Source of the DNA: Candidatus Omnitrophota bacterium
GTDB taxonomy: Bacteria; Omnitrophota; Gorgyraeia; Gygaellales; Profunditerraquicolaceae
NCBI GenBank assembly: GCA_028713875.1
Contig: JAQTNM010000003.1
Coordinates: forward strand, 1 to 21,879
Reading direction: 5' to 3'
DNA: 21,879 bases
Shown: piece by piece, positions 15,105 to 21,324 of the stretch
How positions within the stretch are numbered: the stretch's first letter is position 1
How the letters are laid out: each line of letters starts with the position of its first letter
Translations under genes and position numbers: made by a program
The notes under the pieces: generated by a model
What the model was told of the DNA's origin: nothing
The model's input: only the letters and a program-made list of their open reading frames with translations
Database searches by the model: none

Positions 15105-16049
15105 ATGAATATCAAAGGCTGCGAAATAAAAATAGTCCAAGGTGATATTACTGAATTGGAAGTCGATGCCATTGTTAATGCTGCCAATAATAAGCTGGTC
15201 ATGGGCGGGGGCGTGGCCGGGGCCATAAAGAAAAAAGGCGGCAAGGTTATTGAGGATGAGGCGGTGGAGAAAGGCCCCATAGAGATAGGCGGGGCAGTTG
15301 CCACGTCTGCCGGGAAATTAAAAGCCAGATACGTGATACACGCCGCTACGATGAGTATGGATTTTAAGACCGATGAAATAAAAATCCGCAATTCCTGCAA
15401 GAATTCTCTCAAGGCTGCCGAAGAGTTAAAGATAAGATCAATTGCTTTTCCCGCCCTGGGCTGCGGGGTAGGCGGATTTCCGCTTCTTGCCAGCGCAAAG
15501 ATCATGGCCCAGGAAGCGCTTAAGCACCTGCGTGAAAATAAATCCAGCTTGAAAGAGATTGTTTTTTGTCTCTATGACCGCCAGGCCTTTGATGTGTTCA
15601 ATAAAGGAGCGATCGGCTATCTTGAATATGTAACCGGAAAATTGCAGGCCGGGCCGTTTAGCACCGTAGATGCGATAATTGAGATTGACGGCGGCATCGT
15701 GGTCATCAAAAGGACTAACCCGCCTTTTGGCTGGGCTTTGCCCGGAGGTTTCGTGGATTACGGAGAGAGCCTTGAAGATGCGGTAAGGCGGGAGATGAAG
15801 GAAGAGACCGGTCTGGAGTTGGATGATTTGAAGCAGTTCCACACTTATTCAGAGCCCGGACGCGATCCGCGCTTCCATACGATTGCTACGGTATTTCTTG
15901 CCAAGGGCAAAGGCTCGCCTAAAGCCGGAGATGATGCCGGAGACCTGAAAATAATGAAACTAAGCGAGCTCGATAAGCTCTCTTTTGCCTTTGACCACAA
16001 AAACATTATCCGGGATTATATCAGGTATAAGAATGAAGGTAGCGCTTAG
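15105..16049 (+). CDS. Macro domain fused to Nudix hydrolase
   Basis: 314-residue fusion. Residues 1-170 are a macro domain (ADP-ribose binding and de-ADP-ribosylation) with VQGDITELEVDAIVNAAN (11-28), GGGVAGAI (34-41) and FPALGCGVGGFP (115-126). Residues ~180-310 are a Nudix hydrolase with a perfect Nudix box from Gly215 (G-x5-E-x7-RE-M-x-EE-x-GL, ending Leu237), preceded by GWALPG as in ADP-ribose pyrophosphatases. The likely role is to take ADP-ribose from a protein, nucleic acid or sirtuin product and split it to AMP and ribose-5-phosphate (inference from both domains). The start follows AAGGAG. The next gene overlaps its end by 17 bases. Confidence 0.92.
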   Translation: MNIKGCEIKIVQGDITELEVDAIVNAANNKLVMGGGVAGAIKKKGGKVIEDEAVEKGPIEIGGAVATSAGKLKARYVIHAATMSMDFKTDEIKIRNSCKNSLKAAEELKIRSIAFPALGCGVGGFPLLASAKIMAQEALKHLRENKSSLKEIVFCLYDRQAFDVFNKGAIGYLEYVTGKLQAGPFSTVDAIIEIDGGIVVIKRTNPPFGWALPGGFVDYGESLEDAVRREMKEETGLELDDLKQFHTYSEPGRDPRFHTIATVFLAKGKGSPKAGDDAGDLKIMKLSELDKLSFAFDHKNIIRDYIRYKNEGSA

Positions 16050-16464
16050 CACCATAATTTTATTTTTCATCTTGCTGATAAACGCTCGGGCTGCCGATTA
16101 TACCCGCATTTGTTTCCGTGATAATTTGTGCCTGCAGGCGGAGATTGCCGATAATGATGAGGCAAGAAAAAATGGGCTTATGTTCCGGGAGAAATTAGCC
16201 GAAGGTCAGGCCATGCTCTTTGTCTTTGACAGCGAGGTCCTGCCCAGCTTCTGGCTGAAAAACGTGAAGTTTGCACTTGATATAATCTGGATTAACGCGG
16301 ACAAGACGGTTGTGGATATTAAGACCAACTGCCAACCCTGCGTGGAGGATTGCCGGTCCTATGTTCCAGCAGCTCCCGCAAAATATGCGATAGAGGTCCC
16401 CGCCGGTTTTGTAGAGAAGAATCAGATTAAGGCAGGTGATAGATTAAGCTTTAACCTTCCCTGA
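16033..16464 (+). CDS. Secreted DUF192 family protein
   Basis: 143-residue protein with a signal peptide (residues 1-20, MKVAL...ARA) and a DUF192 domain. The family core reads RKNGLMFREKLAEGQAMLFVF (45-65) and FWLKNVKFALDIIWI (73-87; canonical FWMKNT..PLDIIFI), ending APAKYAIEVPAGF. Function of the family is unknown. Cys100, Cys103 and Cys107 form a short cluster not typical of the family and might form a disulfide or bind metal in the periplasm. ATG 16033 starts inside the macro-Nudix gene (17-base overlap). Its stop overlaps the convergent helicase gene by 14 bases. Confidence 0.88.
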   Translation: MKVALSTIILFFILLINARAADYTRICFRDNLCLQAEIADNDEARKNGLMFREKLAEGQAMLFVFDSEVLPSFWLKNVKFALDIIWINADKTVVDIKTNCQPCVEDCRSYVPAAPAKYAIEVPAGFVEKNQIKAGDRLSFNLP

Positions 16465-18325
16465 GTTGTTTTTCCGCATCCACAATGTCGCGGTTGATCA
16501 CCCGGATAGTTTCCCGGATTTTTTCCTTTAAGAGGTGGGAGGAGACCGGCGAATCCATTATTTCCCTCAAGATCTGCACGCTCATCCGGAAATAGCGCAC
16601 TATTTCGCCTTCGTCCGTATCGGTAAAACGCAGGATCTTAGAGAATTCGGTCCCGCGCAGCCAGGCTTCCATACAGCTGCTCAGGTGGAAATAGGGCGGC
16701 TTGCTGAAAGGATGGATCCTGAATTTTATTTCCCATTTTTTTATCCCGCCATAGATATCCTCGCAGGCATTTCTCAAGTGGCGGCTGGATTTAGAGATGC
16801 TGACCATGCTCTGGTTTTTTCTCGGCTCAAATACTATTGCCGCAGCCAGTACCCCTAATCTGAACTCATCCAGCTGCTCCAGGATGTTGTTGGCGTATAG
16901 CTCGGCTAAGATCAATTCATAGCCATAGACGCTTTTGGCAAACTTCCCTTTAGCAGTAAGGTCGTTATCCGCAATGTGACCAGTTTCTTTAAGCAGGCGC
17001 ACCTTGGATTCAATCATCGTAAGCGCGTCTTTTTGCTGGTATTTTTTGGATTGGTAATAATGCAGCGACAGGGGATAGATCTTATAAAGCTCATCTTGGT
17101 GTTTTTCGTACAGGTTAAGGATAGTAGCGTAAGAGGCATTGAGCTGGCTTTTTACTTCTTCCGGCTGGGACCAAATAACGCGTTTTACTTCCTCAATATT
17201 TATGCGCGCAGGGTTGATCCGGCAATATACAAAACCTTCCTTATCTATGCCGCGCCTGCCTGCGCGGCCGGCCATCTGGTAAAAGTCGCGCGTTTTTAAG
17301 ATCCGCACATAGCGGCCGTAGAATTTGCGTAACTCGTCGAAGATCACCGAGCGGCTGGGCATATTTATGCCTAAGGCAAAGGTCTCGGTCGTAAATATTA
17401 CTTTTAAGAGCCGGCTGGTAAAGAGCCGTTCGATCACTTCTTTTAAGGTGGGCAGCATCCCGGCGTGGTGATAAGCGATGCCGCGCTGGATTAAAGGGTA
17501 TAATCTCTGGGCGGACTCTTCATGGACGAGGTTAAAGCGTTCGCAGAGGTCATTAAACAAACCGGTGATCTGTGCTTTTTCCTTGCCGTTTAAGAAGTTA
17601 TAACTGTACAGATCAAAAGCCAGGTCTTCGGCGCGCCTGCGTCCGAAAACAAAATATATGCAGGGCAGGCCTTCTTTCTGTCGCACGTAATTTATCAGGG
17701 TATTTAATTTATTGGGATAGGCGCCGTATTTTTTTACCCTGTTGAGGTTATCCACGATCTCGTTATGGGCGTTATAGAAAAAGTGCAGCGGCACCGGCCT
17801 TTTGTCCTCAATGACGGTTTTTATCGGCTTTTTATGGATAGATTCTATCCAGGCGGCCAGCTGTTTTATATTAGGGATGGTCGCAGACAGGCCCAGTATG
17901 TTCATATGCGCCGGCAGAAAGATCAGCGATTCTTCCCACACTGTCCCGCGTTCGGGATTGTCAATATAGTGGATTTCATCAAAAATTACCCAGGAGTATC
18001 TTTTTAAACTCTCCGGTTCATCCAGGACTTTGTTACGGAATATCTCGGTAGTCATAATCATCACCGGAGCAGAGGGGTTTAAAGATACGTCCCCGGTTAA
18101 AATACCTATATTATCCTGGAATTGGGCCTGGAAATCGCGGAATTTCTGGTTGGAAAGGGCTTTGATAGGCGCGGTATAGATAACCCCGATATTTTTGTCT
18201 ATGGCCGTGCTGATAACGTGCTCGGCAATGGCGGTTTTGCCTGCTCCGGTGGGCGCAGAGACAATTACGGAACAATCCTGATTAATATAATCAATGGCTT
18301 CCTGTTGGAAACGGTCATAAATCAT
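16451..18325 (-). CDS. Ski2/Mtr4-like DEAH-type RNA helicase
   Basis: 624-residue superfamily 2 helicase. Walker A APTGAGKT (24-31), TAPIKALSNQK (51-61), DEIH (116-119), SAT (147-149), HHAGMLP (286-292), FTTETFALGINMPSR (311-325) and QMAGRAGRRG (350-359) are the Ski2/Mtr4/Hel308 set; APIKALSNQK and the DEIHY box point to Ski2/Mtr4-like rather than Hel308. Eukaryotic relatives feed RNA to the exosome; bacterial ones are less studied. The C-terminal ~230 residues are helical and lack an arch insertion. On the minus strand TATAAT (18337-18332) lies only 6 bases before the ATG, so a very short leader is possible. The 3' end overlaps the DUF192 gene. Confidence 0.9.
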   Translation of the reverse strand: MIYDRFQQEAIDYINQDCSVIVSAPTGAGKTAIAEHVISTAIDKNIGVIYTAPIKALSNQKFRDFQAQFQDNIGILTGDVSLNPSAPVMIMTTEIFRNKVLDEPESLKRYSWVIFDEIHYIDNPERGTVWEESLIFLPAHMNILGLSATIPNIKQLAAWIESIHKKPIKTVIEDKRPVPLHFFYNAHNEIVDNLNRVKKYGAYPNKLNTLINYVRQKEGLPCIYFVFGRRRAEDLAFDLYSYNFLNGKEKAQITGLFNDLCERFNLVHEESAQRLYPLIQRGIAYHHAGMLPTLKEVIERLFTSRLLKVIFTTETFALGINMPSRSVIFDELRKFYGRYVRILKTRDFYQMAGRAGRRGIDKEGFVYCRINPARINIEEVKRVIWSQPEEVKSQLNASYATILNLYEKHQDELYKIYPLSLHYYQSKKYQQKDALTMIESKVRLLKETGHIADNDLTAKGKFAKSVYGYELILAELYANNILEQLDEFRLGVLAAAIVFEPRKNQSMVSISKSSRHLRNACEDIYGGIKKWEIKFRIHPFSKPPYFHLSSCMEAWLRGTEFSKILRFTDTDEGEIVRYFRMSVQILREIMDSPVSSHLLKEKIRETIRVINRDIVDAEKQLREG

Positions 18326-18383
18326 AGGGGTATTATAACTTAAAACCGCGGATTTTTCTATATCTACTTAAGAATACCAGTAA

Positions 18384-18552
18384 GATTTCAGGGTTTTGGC
18401 TTACGCGTGCTGAAAATTTTCGCCGTCTGCTTCGGTTTACTTCGTCGCTCCGAGTAGCCTGTATCGGATTAGCGTTCTCCACTCCTCGTAATTCCTCGCA
18501 GACATTTGCCGAAAATTTTCTTATGCACGCTCCAGCCAAGAACCCTAAAATC
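18384..18552. repeat. Long covarying palindrome, copy C
   Basis: Third member of the family, lying between the divergent helicase and radC genes; the whole gap is 18326-18651 and the rest of it shows no gene. The outer arms GATTTCAGGGTT (18384-18395) and AACCCTAAAATC (ending 18552) pair with one mismatch. Compared with A and B, GGATTTTTTCG/CGAAAAAATCC has become GAAAATTTTCG (18412-18422)/CGAAAATTTTC (18510-18520), and GTGTGC/GCACAC has become GTCTGC (18425-18430)/GCAGAC (18498-18503). Both arms changed together. Confidence 0.85.
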
Positions 18553-18651
18553 CTCCTTTGGTTTTCTTATGCTCGTTTAAAAGAATTGGTTGCTTATTTA
18601 ATAATTCAGTTAGAAACCGTTAATTCCCGCGTCTATTATTCAGGAGGCCGG

Positions 18652-19350
18652 ATGGCTAAGTATAACATTCCTATAAACAATTGGCCCAAGGAGGACCGGC
18701 CGCGGGAAAAATTATTGCGCCTTGGCGAGCATACGCTCAGTGACTCGGAGCTTCTGGCTATAATTATCCGCTGCGGAAGGCATGGTTTAAGCGCCGTAGA
18801 CTTGGCAAGGAGGATACTGCGTAAATTTAAGACTTTGCGCAACTTAAGCCATACTGACCCTGGACAGTGGGAAGAGTTCCGGGGGTTAGGCTTAGGCAGC
18901 GTAAAGATCGCCCAGATAAAGGCAGCGTTGGAGCTCGGCAGGAGATTAAAGGAAACAGAGGTAAAGCTTTCCCGGCCAAGACTTGAATCATCAGCCGATG
19001 TTGCCGGGATCCTGATGCCCCGCTTACGCGACCTGAAAAAAGAGGTATTTAAGGTCATCTTTCTTGATTCGCAGAGCCGGATCATTGAGATTATCGAGGC
19101 GGGTGAAGGCACGGTAAACCAGGCTAAGCCGATCTTGCGGGAGATATACCACAGGGCGCTGCAGAGTTTCGCGCCCTTTCTTATCTGTGTGCATAATCAC
19201 CCGGCCGGTAACCCAGAGCCCAGCGCCGAAGACAAGAAGTTTACCCAACAGCTTATCAAGGCAGGAGAGGTGCTTTCGGTGAAAGCGCTGGATCACATAA
19301 TCATCGGTAATGGCAGATATTTCAGTTTTTTGGATGCGGGATTGATCTAA
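18652..19350 (+). CDS. radC: RadC family JAMM-domain protein
   Basis: 232-residue RadC/MPN protein. Residues 1-100 carry UPF0758-type HhH features (REKLLRLGEHTLSDSELLAIIIRCG, then FRGLGLGSVKIAQIKAALELGRR). Residues ~115-232 are a JAMM metalloprotease-like domain with HNHPAGNPEPSAED at 181-194 (His181, His183, Asp194) and the upstream Glu in KKEVFKV. The function is uncertain; the old DNA-repair assignment is disputed. ATG 18652 is supported by CAGGAGG (18641-18647). A longer frame from 18523 would begin inside palindrome C and is rejected. Confidence 0.94.
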   Translation: MAKYNIPINNWPKEDRPREKLLRLGEHTLSDSELLAIIIRCGRHGLSAVDLARRILRKFKTLRNLSHTDPGQWEEFRGLGLGSVKIAQIKAALELGRRLKETEVKLSRPRLESSADVAGILMPRLRDLKKEVFKVIFLDSQSRIIEIIEAGEGTVNQAKPILREIYHRALQSFAPFLICVHNHPAGNPEPSAEDKKFTQQLIKAGEVLSVKALDHIIIGNGRYFSFLDAGLI

Positions 19351-19362
19351 AGGAGGAGGGGG

Positions 19363-19581
19363 CTAAAGGAAAAAATCTATTTTCTTTTTGTATATGCGGC
19401 AGAATTCTTTCAACTGGACAGTATCGATGCGGCGCTGGCCGGCCTCTATCTTGGAAATATAAGATTGTGTGCGGCCGAGTTTCTTGGCCGCATCCGCCTG
19501 CCTTAATTTTGCTGCCTTACGCGCCTTGATCAGCTTGTTGACCAGCTGCTTATGGCTGTTGGTAAAAATTGTCTTATCCAT
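19363..19581 (-). CDS. Small XRE-family transcriptional regulator
   Basis: 72-residue single-domain regulator with a lambda-Cro-type helix-turn-helix (residues ~13-65: LIKARKAAKLRQADAAKKLG, then RTQSYISKIEAGQRRID). There is no sensor domain. It is divergent from the four-cysteine peptide gene at 19700, and a clear palindrome lies between them, so it probably controls that promoter and its own. There is no Shine-Dalgarno before its ATG (19581); TTGTCA (19615-19610 on the minus strand) with TTTATG 17 bases on could give a very short leader. Convergent to radC, 12 bases away. Confidence 0.9.
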   Translation of the reverse strand: MDKTIFTNSHKQLVNKLIKARKAAKLRQADAAKKLGRTQSYISKIEAGQRRIDTVQLKEFCRIYKKKIDFFL

Positions 19582-19608
19582 TTTCGCATAAACAATAAGT
19601 TTTTCTGC

Positions 19609-19648
19609 TTGACAACAGATTGCTATATGATATATTAAATTTTATAAT
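19609..19648 (+). promoter_or_regulatory. Sigma-70-like promoter(s) for the Cys-rich peptide gene
   Basis: TTGACA (19609-19614), a 16-base spacer and TATATT (19631-19636) form a good sigma-70 promoter. A second fit, TTGCTA (19620-19625), 17 bases, TATAAT (19643-19648), overlaps it. The -35 box of the first overlaps, on the other strand, a possible TTGTCA -35 for the divergent regulator. Confidence 0.6.
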
Positions 19649-19665
19649 ATTCCAAAATGGAATAT
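19647..19665. promoter_or_regulatory. Palindromic operator candidate
   Basis: ATATTCC (19647-19653), spacer AAAAT, GGAATAT (19659-19665) is an exact 7-base inverted repeat at or just after the promoter -10 region. Size and place fit a site for a dimeric XRE-type repressor, most likely the divergent gene at 19363-19581. Confidence 0.55.
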
Positions 19666-19699
19666 AAGATAAAGCCACATATTGGGAAGGAGGATGCCC

Positions 19700-19903
19700 A
19701 TGGAACAGAAGAGCAAAGAAGAAAAATGGGGTAAGCCAAAACTTATTGTGCTGATCAGAAGCAGATCTGAAGAAGCGGTGCTTGCCAGTTGTAAAGGCGC
19801 GCCTGAAGGAGCAGGTGCCCAAAATGAACATAATCAAAATTGTTTGAAAGGCGCATACATTGCCGCTTGTACGAGTAATTGCTATAATATAGTAAGCAGT
19901 TGA
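19700..19903 (+). CDS. Four-cysteine short peptide, possible RiPP precursor or metal-binding peptide
   Basis: 67-residue peptide. The N-terminal half is charged and ordered: W10-GKPKLIVLIRSRSEEAVLASCK32. The C-terminal half is Gly/Ala/Asn-rich with Cys48, Cys57 and Cys61 (Cys31 is at the junction). A conserved-looking leader followed by a small Cys-rich core is the shape of a peptide natural-product precursor, but no maturase (radical SAM, YcaO, lanthipeptide synthetase) or transporter is in the window, so this is only a hypothesis. ATG 19700 is chosen because AAGGAGG (19687-19693) is 6 bases before it; two earlier in-frame ATGs (19682, 19694) are badly spaced. The transposase element begins 21 bases after its stop. 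Confidence 0.65.
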   Translation: MEQKSKEEKWGKPKLIVLIRSRSEEAVLASCKGAPEGAGAQNEHNQNCLKGAYIAACTSNCYNIVSS

Positions 19904-19923
19904 CCTTCAGCCTTAATTGTATT

Positions 19924-19942
19924 AGGGGACGTTTCTATTTTT
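19924..19942 (+). repeat. Left inverted end of the transposase element
   Basis: 19 bases, exact reverse complement of 20674-20692. Flanking bases (T19923, T20693) no longer match, which sets the boundary. Confidence 0.8.
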
Positions 19943-19950
19943 GTTAGACT

Positions 19951-19989
19951 TCCCTCCTTTCTACGTCTATTAATAATAGGAAGGAGGGA
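19951..19989 (+). promoter_or_regulatory. Hairpin trapping the transposase ribosome-binding site
   Basis: TCCCTCCTTTCTA (19951-19963) pairs with TAGGAAGGAGGGA (19977-19989) over 13 bp with one G-T pair and a 13-base loop. The right arm contains the only Shine-Dalgarno (AAGGAGG, 19981-19987) of the transposase gene, whose ATG is at 19996. A six-T run (19990-19995) follows, so it might also act as a weak terminator of reads coming from outside. IS200 uses a comparable leader hairpin to hide its tnpA start (known for that element). Confidence 0.65.
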
Positions 19990-19995
19990 TTTTTT

Positions 19996-20706
19996 ATGCC
20001 TAGGACAAAAAGATTGATCCCCGTAAATTTAGCTATGCACATTATATGTAGAGGGAATAACGGACAAAAAATATTTTACCAAGAAAAGGATAAGAGATAT
20101 TATTACGATTTGCTAAAAAATCTAAAAGAAGTTAACAAAATAAAAATTTTTCATTACTGCCTTATGGATAACCATATGCATTTGATTGTATGGCTTAGTT
20201 TAGAAAGCAGCGTTTCCAAGTTTATGAAGCAAGTCAACCTTTGTTATTTTAATTATTTTAAAAAAACATATGGTTATTGCGGGCACTTATGGCAAGGGAG
20301 ATTCAAAAGTAATGTCGTAGATACGGATTCCTATTTATTGCAATGCGGTAAATACATTGAACTTAATCCTGTCAGGGCGACTATGGTAGGTTTTCCCGAA
20401 GAATACCGTTTCAGCAGTTACAATCACTATGCAAAAGGAAAATCTGACCCCTTGGTTACTGATAGCTTTACCTATATGAGTTTATCAAACGATAGTCAAT
20501 CTAGGATGAAACAATATATTGAATTTGTGGTGGATGAGAGTATAATAAATGCTGAACTATTTGCCAGGCAGCAGTTTATCGGAGGTGAAGTCTTTATAAA
20601 AAAACTCCAAGACTATTATGGCATTAGAAACAAAGGATTAAAACGAGGACGACCAAAAGGGCAAAAGGGCAGAAAAAATAGAAACGTCCCCTTTTTCATT
20701 TTATGA
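19996..20706 (+). CDS. REP-associated-type tyrosine transposase (Y1_Tnp, COG1943)
   Basis: 236-residue HUH single-strand transposase. The metal-binding HUH motif is NHMHLIV (His60, His62), preceded by FHYCLMD. The nucleophile is probably Tyr120 in KYIELNPVRA, the segment that carries it in E. coli TnpA-REP. LWQGRFKS (98-105) and FRFSSY (near 137-142) are also family marks. Enzymes of this type nick and join ends of palindromic repeats. The last six codons before FFIL lie inside the right inverted end, and the stop lies outside it, so the C-terminus is borrowed from host sequence. It overlaps the DUF3786 start by ATGA. Intact, with no frameshift. Confidence 0.88.
   Translation: MPRTKRLIPVNLAMHIICRGNNGQKIFYQEKDKRYYYDLLKNLKEVNKIKIFHYCLMDNHMHLIVWLSLESSVSKFMKQVNLCYFNYFKKTYGYCGHLWQGRFKSNVVDTDSYLLQCGKYIELNPVRATMVGFPEEYRFSSYNHYAKGKSDPLVTDSFTYMSLSNDSQSRMKQYIEFVVDESIINAELFARQQFIGGEVFIKKLQDYYGIRNKGLKRGRPKGQKGRKNRNVPFFIL
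20674..20692 (+). repeat. Right inverted end of the transposase element
   Basis: Exact reverse complement of 19924-19942. It also encodes residues 227-232 (KNRNVP) of the transposase. Confidence 0.8.
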
Positions 20707-21254
20707 GTTATGATATAGCGATTAATAAGGCTTGGGAAGAATTATTAGCGTTGACGAAAGACAAAAATTTGTCGGTTAAATTCCTGGGCGATGAATATAG
20801 CATAGACCTGCAGGCCGGTAAAGTGGTTTCGCTTGCCTGCAACGTGCCGGCAAAGGATTTTACGGCCATTTTGATCCTGCATTACCTGTCTAAAAAGATA
20901 AAGGGCCTGCCGGAGTTAAAGAACGAATGGGTTTCCTTTAAAGAGCTGTCCGGGATAGAGGGGTATGCCCCGGCATTCAGGAACAGAGCTATTGAGCCGG
21001 TAATCCGCAAGTATGGCGTTAACCCCCAAAGTTTGCCGGATGTTTTAGAACGGCTCCCGGGCAAAAAATCCCACACCGCAGACGCGAGTATAATCGTAGA
21101 GGCATTTGAAGGAGTACCGGTCCTGGTGGAGCTGTGGGCCGGGGATGAAGAATTCGGGCCCGAGGCAAATATGCTATTTGATGAAAGCATAATCGGTATT
21201 TTCTGCACTGAAGATACCGTGGTCCTAGCCGGCCTGGTTGCCGCGGCATTATAG
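20703..21254 (+). CDS. DUF3786 domain protein
   Basis: 183-residue protein that matches my memory of the DUF3786 family: Y.A...A W..L, an early strand pair (SVKFLGDEYSIDLQAGKVV), ILHYLSKKIKGLPELKNEWVSFKEL near 58-82, FRNRAIEPVIRKYG near 92-105 and the end VEAFEGVPVLVELWAGDEEFGPEANMLFD. Function unknown; the family occurs mainly in anaerobes, sometimes next to corrinoid proteins. There is no Shine-Dalgarno before ATG 20703, and the start overlaps the transposase stop, so expression may now depend on coupling to the transposase or may be reduced. Base composition returns to that of the chromosomal genes. Confidence 0.78.
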   Translation: MSYDIAINKAWEELLALTKDKNLSVKFLGDEYSIDLQAGKVVSLACNVPAKDFTAILILHYLSKKIKGLPELKNEWVSFKELSGIEGYAPAFRNRAIEPVIRKYGVNPQSLPDVLERLPGKKSHTADASIIVEAFEGVPVLVELWAGDEEFGPEANMLFDESIIGIFCTEDTVVLAGLVAAAL

Positions 21255-21255
21255 A

Positions 21256-21310
21256 GCTCCGCGCATAGCGCGGGGTAAACAACCGCTAAACATCGTAGGT
21301 AGCGGTTGTT
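21256..21310 (+). promoter_or_regulatory. Double stem-loop element, copy 2, upstream of the thermonuclease gene
   Basis: Hairpin 1 GCTCCGCGC (21256-21264), loop ATA, GCGCGGGGT (21268-21276), 9 bp with two G-T pairs. Hairpin 2 AACAACCGCTA (21278-21288) with TAGCGGTTGTT (21300-21310), 11 exact bp. It matches copy 1 (5863-5918) base for base in layout. AAGGAGG (21312-21318) and TTG start follow. Confidence 0.62.
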
Positions 21311-21324
21311 CAAGGAGGATAGAC

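Larger units (their letters stand above)
19924..20692 (+). mobile_element. REP-associated-type Y1 transposase element with 19-base inverted ends
   Basis: A 769-base unit bounded by AGGGGACGTTTCTATTTTT (19924-19942) and its exact reverse complement (20674-20692). It holds one HUH/Y1 transposase gene and, just inside the left end, a 13-bp hairpin. It is AT-richer than its surroundings. No target duplication is visible, as expected for Y1 enzymes. It sits between the Cys-rich peptide gene and the DUF3786 gene, ending 10 bases before the latter's ATG. Confidence 0.72.

Noticed and set aside
14928..15140. Minus-strand frame across palindrome B (and a similar one at 18333-18539 across palindrome C) sharing a DEVNRS-RRK-like stretch
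   Set aside because: The shared peptide is explained by the repeat itself. Copy A is a different length and breaks the frame, and the changes between copies follow base pairing rather than codons.
18523..18651. 43-residue N-terminal extension of radC
   Set aside because: It begins within the arm of palindrome C and lacks a Shine-Dalgarno; CAGGAGG directly before 18652 supports the shorter form.
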